DNA from: Propionivibrio sp.
Lineage (GTDB): Bacteria > Pseudomonadota > Gammaproteobacteria > Burkholderiales > Rhodocyclaceae
Length of the DNA stretch: 53,348 nt
NCBI RefSeq assembly: GCF_017995515.1
Contig: NZ_JAGOIT010000006.1
Location: 1 to 53,348 of the forward strand
Reading direction: 5' to 3'
Part shown: positions 44,812 through 53,348 of the stretch, one piece after another
How positions within the stretch are numbered: the first letter of the stretch is position 1
How the letters are laid out: each line of letters begins with the position of its first letter
The notes under the pieces: generated by a model
Seen by the model: only the letters and a program-made list of their open reading frames with translations
What the model was told of the DNA's origin: nothing
Databases searched by the model: none
Made by a program: the position numbers and the translations under genes

Positions 44812-47800
44812 ATGGAATCGATGATCCTTCTTGCCGGCCTGTTCTTCATCGGCGGCCCGATTCTCTTGTTCTTTCTTGTCATCGGCGCACGCAGCCGCGT
44901 ACGCGTTCTTGAGGAGCAAGTCCGGGAGTTGCAATGGAAGGTGCGGAACTTGTCGGCGCAACCTGCCGAGTCGCCACGAGCCGAGGAGGCGCCGGTTGCT
45001 GAAAGTCGTGCGGAAAATCGTCGCGATCAGCCCGACCAGGTCGTCGAAGCGCACGACGTCGCACAGGTTGAGCCACGCGTCATTCCGCTTAAGGATCTGC
45101 CGCGCGGCGTAACGCTGACGGTGAGCCGCGAGCCGGCGCCGGAAAAGTCGACACCGACCGAAGCCGACTACAGCGAAAACGTGCTGCCGCATGAAACCAC
45201 GGCCGCCGCCCCGGAAGACCGCCTGCCCGACGCTTATCGACCGGACGAAAGCGGCGATCCGGCATCGACAGAAGACGCACGACGGTTCGACCTGCCGGAA
45301 CCGCCGGCCTGGCTGAACAAGGCCAGGGATTGGCTGTTCGGCGGCAATCTCGTCGCCAAGGCCGGTTTGCTGATTCTCTTCTTCGGCGTCAGCTTCCTCG
45401 TCAAGTATGCGGCGGCGCGCGTGACGCTGCCGATCGAATTGCGTCTTAGCGGCATCGTCCTGGCCGATCTTGCGCTCCTCGTCTGGGGTTGGCGCATCCG
45501 CGAGTCGCGCCCGACGATCAGCCTGCCGGTTCAGGGCGCGGCGCTCGGCATCCTGATGCTGGTGACCTTCGGCGCGTACCGAATGTACGACCTGATTCCG
45601 GGCTCGCTCGCCTTCGGTCTGCTGTTCGCCCTCACCGCCTTCACCTGTCTGCTTGCGGTATTGCAGGATGCGATCTGGCTCGCAATCTTCGGCATCGTCG
45701 GCGGCTTCGCCGCGCCGATCCTCACTTCAACCGGTCACGGCAACCACATCGGCCTCTTCTCGTACTACGCGCTGCTCAACGCCGGCATCCTGGCGATTGC
45801 GCTCAAGCGCTCGTGGCGTTTGCTCAATCTGCTCGGCTTTGCGTTCACCTTCGTCATCGCCACAGCCTGGGGCGTCCTGCGTTATGAAGCGCAGGACTAC
45901 GCCTCGGTGCAGGGCTTCCTGATTCTCTTCCTCTTGTTCTACGTCGCGATTTCGGTTTTCTACGCGCTGCGCCAGGCGCCGCGGCTCACGCACTATGTCG
46001 ACGGGACGCTCGTCTTCGGTACGCCGCTCGTCGCCTTCGGCCTGCAATACGGCATCGTGCGCGACAAGCCCTTCGGTCTCGCCTTCTCGGCGCTGGCACT
46101 CGGACTGTTCTACATCACGCTGACGCTCGGCCTCTGGAAGCGGCGCGGCGACTCGCTGAAGCTGCTCGTCGAGTCCTTCCTCGCACTCGGCATCGTCTTC
46201 GGCACGCTGGCCATTCCGTTCGCCCTCGACGGGCGCTGGACGTCGGCCGCCTGGGCGCTCGAAGGCGCCGGCATCGTCTGGGTTGGCCTGCGCCAGCGGC
46301 AGACGCAGGCCTGGGTTTTCGGCGTGCTGGTTCAGGTCGGCGCGTGGATTTCCTTCATATTCTCGATGTTCGGCCTTGAGCGTTCGACGGCCATGGAATC
46401 GAACCTCTGGCTCGGCTTCCTGCTGCTCGCCGTCACTGGACTCGCCATGGCGATGAACTTCCGCCGCGAAGTCGGACGGCGCAGCGAGGACGACAACGAA
46501 CAGGCAGACATCGCCTCCCGCGTTCTCACCTGGCTGGCGACCGGCTTTCTCGGCTTTGCCGCACTCTGGCTGCTGGCCGGCGCGTGGACGGAAATCTTCC
46601 TGCGCGGCGGAGTACACACCCACACGCTGCTCGTCGTCGGCGCGATGGGCGTCGCGGCTATTCTCGGCTGGATCGCGTCGCGTCTCGACTGGAGCGCCTC
46701 GCGCTATTTCGCCTTGGCGCCGCAGATCGCAGCCGGCGGCGTTCTCCTCTGGGTCGCCTACGACAACTTCGATTGGCTCCCGATCGCCCGTACCGACAGC
46801 CTGCTCGACACCGCTTTCCTCAGCGGTCTCCTGATCGCGCTCGGTGCCGGCGTCAGCGGTCTGGCGTTCCGCCGGCAAGAAGAGACGCGCGCGTTGGCAA
46901 TTTCCCGCATGTTGCTCGGCTGGTGCGGATTCTGGTGGTTCGTGTACGTCCTCGGCAGCCTTGACGCCTGGGGCGGGCGCATGCTCGCCGGCTACAACCT
47001 CCATGCCGAAGCGCGCCGGCTGGCGATTCATCCGCTGTACGGCTTGGTCGTCGCACTGACAACGCCGATCATCGCTCGCCTGGCGCGTCGTTTGCACTGG
47101 CCGGACCTGCGCTGGCTGGCCGCCGCCGTCTGGCTCGACCTCCTCTTCGTCATCGCCCGCATGTTCGAACGCCTGGACGGTGCCTGGTCCGATCGGCCGC
47201 AACTGCTCGCCTGGATTGCGCTGCTCGCGTTGTGGCTGTCCGGTGAGTTGCTGATGCGCGAAGGCGAACGCGACGGCTGGCTGCCGGCCGAGGAACAGCC
47301 GGTGCTCGTGCGTGCGCTGCATCTCTTGCGCACGGCCGGACCCTGGCTGCTGCTCTGGCCGCTGTGCATCCGCCTCTTCCCACGCGTGCTGGGGGCCGAT
47401 CCGGAGCACGCGGCGCAACTCGGCGAGGAGGCATATCTCGTCGCGCTCGACTGGGGCCGCTACCTGACCGCCTGGACTGCATTGGCCGTCGTCGCCCTGC
47501 TGCTACGGCGGGTGCGCACACAAAGCTGGCCGACAACCCCGATCACGGGCTGGTATCGGCAAGTCGTCATGCCGGTCTGGGTCGCGTTGTGCGCTGCCCT
47601 TGTCGCTCTGTGGAACTTTACGATGGACGGCTCGATGCAGCCGCTGCCTTACCTGCCGATCGTCAACCCGCTCGATCTGACAACAGGTTTTACCGCACTG
47701 CTAGCCTTGGGCACGTATCGCCTGTATTCAGCCGAGAGCGATCGAGCCCAGGCACTACATCAGCACGTGCCTATCGTCGCCGCGCTTGCCGGTTACGTCT

Positions 47801-48141
47801 GGTTCAATCTGATGCTGCTGCGCAGCGCCGCACACTACCTCGACATTTCGTACAGATTCGAGCCGCTCTTCCACTCCCAGTTCGTGCAGGCCATGCTGTC
47901 CCTGGTCTGGAGCATGACCGCCCTGCTGCTGATGCGTTTCGCCGCGGGGCGGAAACTGCGTGTGCCGTGGATGGCCGGTGCCGGACAGCTTGTTCTCGTT
48001 GTCGCCAAGCTCTTCTTCATCGACCTGACCAACGTCGGCGGTGTCGAACGCATCATCTCCTTCCTCGGGGTGGGTGTACTGATGCTGGCCATCGGCTATC
48101 TGGCGCCCTTCCCCACCGAACCCAAAACCGAAGAAAAGTGA
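44812..48141 (+). CDS. Very large multi-pass membrane protein, DUF2339
   Basis: A 1109-residue integral membrane protein of unknown function. One membrane segment at the N-terminus (ILLAGLFFIGGPILLFFLVI) is followed by a short coiled coil (RVRVLEEQVRELQWKVRNL) and an acidic, proline-rich linker to about 165. The DUF2339 core opens with LFGGNLVAKAGLLILFFGVS and has more than twenty further hydrophobic segments to the end. Charged loops between them are short. The next gene, 5 bases downstream, encodes a DUF3999 protein; this pair is seen in other proteobacteria, so the two probably act together in the inner membrane. No catalytic motif is visible. Confidence 0.85.
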   Translation: MESMILLAGLFFIGGPILLFFLVIGARSRVRVLEEQVRELQWKVRNLSAQPAESPRAEEAPVAESRAENRRDQPDQVVEAHDVAQVEPRVIPLKDLPRGVTLTVSREPAPEKSTPTEADYSENVLPHETTAAAPEDRLPDAYRPDESGDPASTEDARRFDLPEPPAWLNKARDWLFGGNLVAKAGLLILFFGVSFLVKYAAARVTLPIELRLSGIVLADLALLVWGWRIRESRPTISLPVQGAALGILMLVTFGAYRMYDLIPGSLAFGLLFALTAFTCLLAVLQDAIWLAIFGIVGGFAAPILTSTGHGNHIGLFSYYALLNAGILAIALKRSWRLLNLLGFAFTFVIATAWGVLRYEAQDYASVQGFLILFLLFYVAISVFYALRQAPRLTHYVDGTLVFGTPLVAFGLQYGIVRDKPFGLAFSALALGLFYITLTLGLWKRRGDSLKLLVESFLALGIVFGTLAIPFALDGRWTSAAWALEGAGIVWVGLRQRQTQAWVFGVLVQVGAWISFIFSMFGLERSTAMESNLWLGFLLLAVTGLAMAMNFRREVGRRSEDDNEQADIASRVLTWLATGFLGFAALWLLAGAWTEIFLRGGVHTHTLLVVGAMGVAAILGWIASRLDWSASRYFALAPQIAAGGVLLWVAYDNFDWLPIARTDSLLDTAFLSGLLIALGAGVSGLAFRRQEETRALAISRMLLGWCGFWWFVYVLGSLDAWGGRMLAGYNLHAEARRLAIHPLYGLVVALTTPIIARLARRLHWPDLRWLAAAVWLDLLFVIARMFERLDGAWSDRPQLLAWIALLALWLSGELLMREGERDGWLPAEEQPVLVRALHLLRTAGPWLLLWPLCIRLFPRVLGADPEHAAQLGEEAYLVALDWGRYLTAWTALAVVALLLRRVRTQSWPTTPITGWYRQVVMPVWVALCAALVALWNFTMDGSMQPLPYLPIVNPLDLTTGFTALLALGTYRLYSAESDRAQALHQHVPIVAALAGYVWFNLMLLRSAAHYLDISYRFEPLFHSQFVQAMLSLVWSMTALLLMRFAAGRKLRVPWMAGAGQLVLVVAKLFFIDLTNVGGVERIISFLGVGVLMLAIGYLAPFPTEPKTEEK

Positions 48142-48146
48142 CCGCG

Positions 48147-49667
48147 ATGACCATTCGCCGAACCTTGAACTTGCGCATTACCGCCCCGCTCATCCTATCG
48201 GTCACGATGACGCTGACAGCTTCGGCCGCCACCGCGCCAGGCACGACCGACAAGAGCGACGTGCCATCCGACTACGCGTTCTCGCTTCCCTTGCAAATCA
48301 GCGGCAAGCAAGGCGTGGTCGGTCTCAAGTTGCCGCAGGCGGTCTACCTCAACGCGCTGACCGCCCGCCTCGACGATTTGCGGGTTTTCGACGCGAAGGG
48401 CGTGGCGCAGCCGTTTTCGCTTCAACGGCCGCAGGCGGAAACGAAAACTCAGCGTTCGTATCATCGCGTATCGGCCTTCCCGGTCCGTTCGCGCGCCAGC
48501 GTCTCGGCCGATAGCGGCATCGAACTGGACATCAGGACCGGCGCCGACGGCAACGTCATCTCGGTGAGAGCCAACGGCGAGTCGGCGAGCGACAACAACG
48601 AACCCGAACAGGCGCCTACAGACGGTCCGCTCAGCGGCCTCGTCCTCGACTTCGGCGCGCCGGTTCAGTCAACAGCGACCGATGGCGAGAAGATCGCGGC
48701 GCTGCGCTTCACGCCGCCACCGGAAACGACGAACTACAACGCCGAAGTCTGGCTCGAAACCAGCAAGGATCTGAAAACGTGGGAGGCGGTCGGCGCGGCC
48801 GATATCGGCTGGCTGACCAACGACGATGCGCAGACGCTGGCCAACGACCGCCTCGAATTCGCGCCCATCAATCCGCAAACGCACCGCTACGCGCGCCTGA
48901 CCTGGCGCAAGGGCGATCCCGTCGTCTTCCCTGCCATCGAAGCCGAACGCGTGGCTGTCCGCCCGAACGAGGTTCAGCGCGAGACGCTGTGGATCAAGCC
49001 AACGGCTGGAAGGATCGGCAGCGATCTGGCCTATTCGGCGAACATCGCCTTGCCGGTCGATCAGATCAGTCTTCGCCTCAGCGAGCCCAACGTTGTCTTC
49101 CCAATGACACTCGGCCGCTATGCCGAACGTCCGACCCGGGTCACCGGGCGGAAAACGGAGTGGGCGTTTCAGCCGATGTTCCGTTCCACCTTCTACCAGA
49201 TCGAACAAAACGATCAGACGCGGCGCTCTGCACCGCTTGACATCGGCCTCACGCAAATGGCGGAATGGATCGTTCGCCCGCAAAACGCGGCGGCGACGGC
49301 CAAGCCGGAACTGGGACTATCCTGGCAACCCGACACGCTCGTCTTTCTCGCTGGCGGCACGCCGCCGTACCGACTGTATTTCGGCCGCGCCGACGCCGTG
49401 TCGGGCAATCAGCCGCTTGCCCAGGTGGCGCCCGGATTCAACGCCAACGAGTTGAAGCGGCTCGAAATGGCTTCCCTCGGTGAAATCCAAAAGAACGATG
49501 GCGCCAAGGCAGGCGAAACAGCGGCCGAACTGGCGAAGAAGGCCGCACGCAACCGGCAGTTCGCCTTGTGGGGTCTGTTGCTGGTCGGCGTTCTCGTGCT
49601 CGCCGGCATGACCTGGCGCCTGATCCAGCAAATGAAGGCGAAAGCCCCGGATAAGCCGCCGCTGTAG
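48147..49667 (+). CDS. Secreted, membrane-anchored DUF3999 protein
   Basis: A 506-residue protein of unknown function. A Sec signal peptide (about 1-28, ending TASAATA) precedes a large beta-rich periplasmic region. One C-terminal membrane segment (FALWGLLLVGVLVLAGMTW) and a short basic tail follow, so it should be anchored to the inner membrane facing the periplasm. DYAFSLPLQISGKQGVVGLK and PPYRLYFGRADAV fit DUF3999. The same frame extends far upstream inside the DUF2339 gene, but the ATG at 48147 gives the signal peptide and is preferred. It lies 5 bases after the DUF2339 gene and converges on the dmeR-like gene after 21 bases. Confidence 0.83.
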   Translation: MTIRRTLNLRITAPLILSVTMTLTASAATAPGTTDKSDVPSDYAFSLPLQISGKQGVVGLKLPQAVYLNALTARLDDLRVFDAKGVAQPFSLQRPQAETKTQRSYHRVSAFPVRSRASVSADSGIELDIRTGADGNVISVRANGESASDNNEPEQAPTDGPLSGLVLDFGAPVQSTATDGEKIAALRFTPPPETTNYNAEVWLETSKDLKTWEAVGAADIGWLTNDDAQTLANDRLEFAPINPQTHRYARLTWRKGDPVVFPAIEAERVAVRPNEVQRETLWIKPTAGRIGSDLAYSANIALPVDQISLRLSEPNVVFPMTLGRYAERPTRVTGRKTEWAFQPMFRSTFYQIEQNDQTRRSAPLDIGLTQMAEWIVRPQNAAATAKPELGLSWQPDTLVFLAGGTPPYRLYFGRADAVSGNQPLAQVAPGFNANELKRLEMASLGEIQKNDGAKAGETAAELAKKAARNRQFALWGLLLVGVLVLAGMTWRLIQQMKAKAPDKPPL

Positions 49668-49688
49668 CCAACACGGGCTATCGCACCG

Positions 49689-49964
49689 CTACTTCAGATA
49701 CGAGCGCAGTACCGCGACGACGTTCTCGAGGTCCCGGCTCCGCTGTTCGGCCGGAATTTCATCGACGCCGAGATGCTCGCGGATATGTCCCTCAAGTACC
49801 TCGGCCATCAAGCCATTCACCGCCCCGCGGATGGCCGCGATCTGCTGCAGGATCGCGGAGCAGTCGCCGCCTTGCTCAAGCGCCGTCTCCAACGCATCCG
49901 CCTGCCCCTTGATGCGCCGGACGCGTGTCAGCAACTGTTTCTTTTCCTTGATCGTATGTGGCAT
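49689..49964 (-). CDS. dmeR: DmeR/RcnR-type metal-sensing repressor (CsoR/FrmR family)
   Basis: A 91-residue all-helical DUF156 repressor. His3, Cys35, His60 and His64 are all present (MPH, GGDC, LEGHIREH). This is the nickel/cobalt ligand set of RcnR; the formaldehyde sensor FrmR lacks His3 and His64. The core LLTRVRRIKGQADALE and LQQIAAIRGAVNGLMAEVLE is typical. It is divergent from dmeF, and a G-tract operator lies between the two genes. I infer that it represses both genes until Co(II) or Ni(II) binds. Confidence 0.88.
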   Translation of the reverse strand: MPHTIKEKKQLLTRVRRIKGQADALETALEQGGDCSAILQQIAAIRGAVNGLMAEVLEGHIREHLGVDEIPAEQRSRDLENVVAVLRSYLK

Positions 49965-49990
49965 CGACTTCTTTCTGCTGGAATGGATTA

Positions 49991-50008
49991 ACTATACTGG
50001 GGTATAGT
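49991..50008. promoter_or_regulatory. DmeR/RcnR-type operator in the dmeR-dmeF gap
   Basis: ACTATAC (49991-49997) and GTATAGT (50002-50008) form a perfect 7-bp inverted repeat around TGGG. Read across, TACT, GGGG, TAT and AGTA reproduce the G-tract flanked by TACT/AGTA bound by RcnR and DmeR proteins. The TATACT and TATAGT hexamers inside it could also serve as -10 elements, so bound repressor would block transcription both ways. An AGGA ribosome-binding site for dmeF follows at about 50035. Confidence 0.85.
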
Positions 50009-50040
50009 ATAAACGATCGAAGACGACAGGACGCAGGAAC

Positions 50041-50988
50041 ATGCAATCATCCGCCTCAGCAGACCGCTGGTGCCACTCGCACATTCTCAACGAGGGAAAT
50101 CCGCTCGCCGAGCGCAACACGCGCTGGGCCATCCTGCTCACCGCGGTGACGATGATCGCCGAGATCATCGGCGGCTGGATCTACAACTCGATGGCGCTGC
50201 TCGCCGACGGCTGGCACATGAGTTCGCACGCACTGGCACTCGGCGTCGCCGCACTCGCCTACAGTGCGGCCCGACGCTTTGCCAACGACGGGCGCTTCGC
50301 CTTCGGCACCTGGAAAATCGAGATCCTCGGCGGCTACACCAATGCGATCCTGCTCATCGGTGTCGCCGGCTTCATGTTGCTCCATTCGATTGAACGATTG
50401 GTCGCACCGGTACCAATCCGTTACGACCAGGCAATCTTCATCGCCGTCGTCGGCCTCGCCGTCAACCTCGCCTGTGCCTGGCTTCTCCGTGACGGACATG
50501 CGCACGATCACCACCATCACGGCCACTCAGGTCACCATGCCTCGCACGACCACGACCTGAATCTCCGCTCGGCCTACCTGCACGTGCTGGCCGACGCTGC
50601 CACGTCGGTCTTCGCCATTCTGGCGCTGTTCGGCGGCAAGTTCTTCGCGGCAGACTGGCTCGATCCGTTAATGGGCATCGTCGGGTCCGCACTGGTCGCG
50701 ATCTGGGCAATCGGGCTGCTGCGGGATACCGGCCGTGTGCTGCTCGACGCCGAGATGGACGCGCCGGTCGTCGCCGAGATTCATGAAGCGATTGCGGCCA
50801 GCCCGATTCGCGCGGAAATCACCGACCTGCACGTCTGGCGGGTCGGCAAAGGGCAATACGCGAGCATCGTCTCGCTGGCGGTCGCCAACGATATCGACGT
50901 CGAACCCGAATACTTCCGTCGCCAGATCGGCATTCACGAAGAACTGGTGCACATCACCGTCGAGGTGAACCAGCGCGAGCGTTCGTAA
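50041..50988 (+). CDS. dmeF: Cation diffusion facilitator DmeF, Co/Ni efflux
   Basis: A 315-residue inner-membrane exporter of the CDF family with six membrane segments. The transport site is seen as LLADGWHMSSHALALG (Asp56, His59, His63) in helix 2 and HVLAD (His181, Asp185) in helix 5. A histidine-rich loop lies between helices 4 and 5 (152-171, HAHDHHHHGHSGHH). The C-terminal cytosolic domain contains ITDLHVWRVGKGQYASIV. The ADGWHMSSH form, together with the divergent DmeR-type sensor, indicates cobalt and nickel; zinc or cadmium cannot be excluded. Its end is 7 bases from the radA stop. Confidence 0.9.
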   Translation: MQSSASADRWCHSHILNEGNPLAERNTRWAILLTAVTMIAEIIGGWIYNSMALLADGWHMSSHALALGVAALAYSAARRFANDGRFAFGTWKIEILGGYTNAILLIGVAGFMLLHSIERLVAPVPIRYDQAIFIAVVGLAVNLACAWLLRDGHAHDHHHHGHSGHHASHDHDLNLRSAYLHVLADAATSVFAILALFGGKFFAADWLDPLMGIVGSALVAIWAIGLLRDTGRVLLDAEMDAPVVAEIHEAIAASPIRAEITDLHVWRVGKGQYASIVSLAVANDIDVEPEYFRRQIGIHEELVHITVEVNQRERS

Positions 50989-50995
50989 CGCACGA

Positions 50996-52360
50996 CTACT
51001 CGAGTTCGCGCAGGCGGCTGAATGCTTCCTCGACACGCCGCACGGCGATGATCTCCATGCCGGCGATCGCCTGGCGCGGCTTGTTGGCTTCGGGAATAAT
51101 CGCGCGGGTGAATCCGAGCTTTGCCGCCTCTTTTAGACGCTCCTGCCCGCGCGGTGCCGGACGGATTTCTCCCGCCAGACCAACTTCACCAAAAACTATA
51201 AGTTTACTCGGCAACGCTTTGTTTTTAAGTGAAGAAACGATCGAGATCAGCACCGAAAGATCGGCCGCCGGCTCGGTGATCTTGACGCCACCGACCGCAT
51301 TGACGAAGACGTCCTGATCGACGCACAGAATCCCCGCGTGACGATGCAGCACCGCCAGCAACATGGCCAGGCGCTGCGCATCGAGGCCGACCGTGAGGCG
51401 ACGCGGATTGCCGTGCGCCTGGTCGACGAGCGCCTGGATTTCGACCAGCAGCGGCCGCGTCCCCTCCTGCGTGACCAGCACGCACGAACCCGGCACCTCC
51501 TGTCCGTGTTGCGACAGGAACATCGCCGAGGGGTTGTTGACGCCCTTCAGTCCCTTGTCGGTCATCGCGAAGACACCGATCTCGTTGACCGCGCCGTAGC
51601 GGTTCTTCACCGCGCGGATCAGGCGGAAACTCGAATGCGTATCGCCCTCGAAATAGAGCACGGTATCGACGATGTGTTCGAGCACGCGCGGCCCGGCGAG
51701 CGCGCCCTCTTTCGTCACGTGGCCGACGAGGATGACGGTGACGCCCGTCTGCTTGGCCAGCCGCGTCAGTTGTGCCGCGCACTCGCGCACCTGCGCCACC
51801 GAACCCGGGGCCGAGCTGAGCTGCTCGGACCACAGCGTCTGAATCGAGTCGATTACCGCAACCTGCGGCTTTTCGTGTTGCAGCGTCGCGAGGATCTTCT
51901 CAAGGTTGATTTCGGCCAGGAGTTTGAGTTTGCGCGTGTCGAGCGCAAGACGCCGAGCGCGCAAGGCGATTTGCTGTCCGGATTCCTCGCCGCTCACATA
52001 GAGCACATGCGCCGTTTCAGAGAGCGTCGATAAGGCCTGCAGCAGCAGCGTGCTCTTGCCGATGCCGGGATCACCGCCGATCAGCACCACGCCGCCGGCG
52101 ACTAGGCCGCCGCCGAGCGCACGGTCGAACTCGCCGATTCCGGTCGGCAGCCGATCCTCCTCGCGCGCCTCGATTTCGGAGAGTGTCTGTAAAACCGAAG
52201 TCCCTGCAATCGCGGCGAAGCGCTTGCTGCCCGAAGCCGCCGGCTCGGCCACCGTCTCGACCAGCGTATTCCAGACGCCGCAACCCGGACACTGCCCCTG
52301 CCACTTGGACGACGTGGCGCCGCACTCGGTGCAGGAATAGACCGTCTTCGCCCTGGCCAC
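50996..52360 (-). CDS. radA: DNA repair ATPase RadA
   Basis: A RecA-like protein that helps to process recombination intermediates and drives branch migration. The 454-residue protein starts at a GTG (52360) and has a four-cysteine zinc finger (Cys10, 13, 24, 27; CTECG and CPGCG) and Walker A GGDPGIGKST (95-104). The RadA motif reads KNRYG here, with Tyr in place of the usual Phe. A C-terminal Lon-like domain (VGGVKITEPAADLSVLISIV) follows. The frame extends 36 codons upstream within alr, but lacks family similarity there. The GTG lies 2 bases after the alr stop, with GAGGT upstream. Confidence 0.96.
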   Translation of the reverse strand: MARAKTVYSCTECGATSSKWQGQCPGCGVWNTLVETVAEPAASGSKRFAAIAGTSVLQTLSEIEAREEDRLPTGIGEFDRALGGGLVAGGVVLIGGDPGIGKSTLLLQALSTLSETAHVLYVSGEESGQQIALRARRLALDTRKLKLLAEINLEKILATLQHEKPQVAVIDSIQTLWSEQLSSAPGSVAQVRECAAQLTRLAKQTGVTVILVGHVTKEGALAGPRVLEHIVDTVLYFEGDTHSSFRLIRAVKNRYGAVNEIGVFAMTDKGLKGVNNPSAMFLSQHGQEVPGSCVLVTQEGTRPLLVEIQALVDQAHGNPRRLTVGLDAQRLAMLLAVLHRHAGILCVDQDVFVNAVGGVKITEPAADLSVLISIVSSLKNKALPSKLIVFGEVGLAGEIRPAPRGQERLKEAAKLGFTRAIIPEANKPRQAIAGMEIIAVRRVEEAFSRLRELE

Positions 52361-52362
52361 GC

Positions 52363-53348
52363 TCAGACCTCGACGATCGGCACGCGCCGCGCCAGCGCGC
52401 AGAACATCTCGTAGCTGATCGTTCCCGCCGCCATCGCCACCTCGTCTGCCGGCATGCCTTCGCCCCACAGGACGACCGGGCTATCGACGCCGGCTTCCGG
52501 GATGTCCGTCAGATCACAGGCCAGCATGTCCATCGATACGCGGCCAACGGTCGTCGTGCGCTTGCCGGCGACGAGGACCGGCGTACCGCTCGGTGCATGG
52601 CGCGGATAGCCGTCGGCATAACCGCAAGCGACGATGCCGACGCGTGTCGGGCGCTTTGCCTCGAAGGTGCCGCCGTAACCGACGCGAGCGCCGGCCGGTA
52701 CGTCCTGGACGGCCAGGATTCTGCTGCACAGCGTCATCACCGGCTTCAATCCGAAGCTTTCCGCACTGGCTTCGGCAAACGGGCTGGCGCCGTAGAGTAC
52801 GATGCCCGGCCGCACCCAGTCGTGCGCCGTCTGCGGGTAGCGCAGAATCGCCGCCGAATTGGCCATCGAAATCGGGTAGTTCATGCCTGCGGTCATTTGC
52901 GCAAAGCGCTCGAGCTGCCAATCGATGCCGCGCGCGCTGTCGGCTTCGGCGAAATGCATCATCAGGGTGATCGGCCCGATGCCTTCGGGATGTTGCAGTT
53001 CGCGCCGCAGGGCGGGCATCTGCTCCGGCGTGAAGCCGAGGCGGTTCATTCCGGTATTCAATTTGATGTAGACCGGAAGGCGCACCGGCAAGGCGGCGTC
53101 GCGGATCATCTGGAATTGCTCGATCCGGTGGATCGCCGTCGTCAGCCCGTATTCGGCGCAGGTCGCCAGGTCAGCCGGTTCAAAGAAGCCTTCGAGCAGC
53201 AGGATCGGCTGCCGAAACCCGGCTTCACGCAGGGCGACCGCCGCATCCATCTCGAGCAGCGCAAAACCGTCGGCTACTTCATCCAGCGCTCTGGCCACGC
53301 GCAAGAGACCGTGCCCGTAGGCATCCGCCTTGACCACCGCCCAGGCCT
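52363..53348 (-). CDS. alr: Alanine racemase, 5' end beyond the window
   Basis: Converts L-alanine to D-alanine for peptidoglycan, using PLP. The visible part (about 328 residues) begins within AWAVVKADAYGHG, which contains the PLP lysine, so roughly 30 N-terminal residues lie past the window end. Other marks are LNTGMNRLGF, MANSAAIL, VRPGIVLYGASPF, VGYGGTFEA with the catalytic Tyr of the second subunit, and the C-terminal VSMDMLACDLTD. The alr-radA order with a 2-base gap suggests a shared transcript. Confidence 0.95.
   Translation of the reverse strand, partial: AWAVVKADAYGHGLLRVARALDEVADGFALLEMDAAVALREAGFRQPILLLEGFFEPADLATCAEYGLTTAIHRIEQFQMIRDAALPVRLPVYIKLNTGMNRLGFTPEQMPALRRELQHPEGIGPITLMMHFAEADSARGIDWQLERFAQMTAGMNYPISMANSAAILRYPQTAHDWVRPGIVLYGASPFAEASAESFGLKPVMTLCSRILAVQDVPAGARVGYGGTFEAKRPTRVGIVACGYADGYPRHAPSGTPVLVAGKRTTTVGRVSMDMLACDLTDIPEAGVDSPVVLWGEGMPADEVAMAAGTISYEMFCALARRVPIVEV

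Noticed and set aside
45727-47418. Open frame of 563 codons on the minus strand
   Set aside because: Antisense to the DUF2339 gene. The product is an unlikely Arg/Glu/Gln-rich chain with no family signature.
47364-48146. N-terminal extension of the DUF3999 protein
   Set aside because: It overlaps the DUF2339 gene in another frame, is Arg-rich, and would bury the clear signal peptide that starts at 48147.

Overview
The window is a dense, almost entirely chromosomal housekeeping segment of a Gram-negative proteobacterium. The lipid A and outer-membrane assembly cluster (bamA, skp, lpxA, lpxB, lpxD, fabZ), zipA beside ligA and smc, the ratA/smpB divergent pair, an mtnP of the methylthioinosine type, pilU and the radA-alr pair point to Betaproteobacteria. 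Protein flavour suggests the Rhodocyclales (Dechloromonas/Azonexus-like), but the genus is an inference. No rRNA, tRNA, CRISPR array or intact mobile element was found.

Layout. 1-590: downstream flank of guaA, holding the first 41 codons of a tyrosine-type (P4-like) integrase that then stops, a short tandem repeat, repeated and inverted boxes, and the guaA terminator. This looks like the eroded scar of an element at the guaA 3' end. 588-3683: guaA and guaB (GMP synthesis). 3.7-5.5 kb: a small secreted DUF4124 protein, rnfH-ratA, and divergent smpB. 5.5-20.5 kb (all minus strand; transcription runs from rpsB towards the TrmH-like gene): rpsB-tsf-pyrH-frr-uppS-cdsA-dxr-rseP-bamA-skp-lpxD-fabZ-lpxA-lpxB-rnhB-TrmH-like methyltransferase. 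It links translation, UMP synthesis, isoprenoid and phospholipid precursors, envelope proteolysis, outer-membrane protein insertion and lipid A synthesis. Many genes overlap by a few bases. 20.5-24.2 kb: divergent map-glnD.

24.2-33.8 kb (minus): smc-zipA-ligA-galU-hpt-mtnP-def, joining chromosome organisation, division, DNA ligation, UDP-glucose synthesis and purine/methylthio salvage. 34-36.8 kb: a YecA-like SEC-C protein, a terminator, a YvcK-like protein and an EamA transporter. 36.8-42.2 kb (plus): dapC-dapD-pilU-dapE-prmB, a lysine/diaminopimelate operon with a twitching-motility ATPase inside it. 42.1-44.7 kb: a large FtsX-type ABC permease with no ATPase beside it. 44.8-49.7 kb: a 1109-residue multi-pass DUF2339 protein and a secreted, anchored DUF3999 partner, both of unknown function. 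49.7-51 kb: a divergent metal-sensor/exporter pair (dmeR-like, dmeF) with a clear operator between them. 51-53.3 kb: radA and the 3' part of alr, cut by the window edge.

The most useful observations are the integrase scar at guaA, the DmeR-type operator with an RcnR-like ligand set in the repressor, the structured rpsB leader whose predicted transcript begins at a perfect 10-bp stem, the DUF2339-DUF3999 pair, and a clear rise in GC content near 20.5 kb. I found no convincing wholly new multi-gene system; the DUF2339/DUF3999 pair is the closest candidate.
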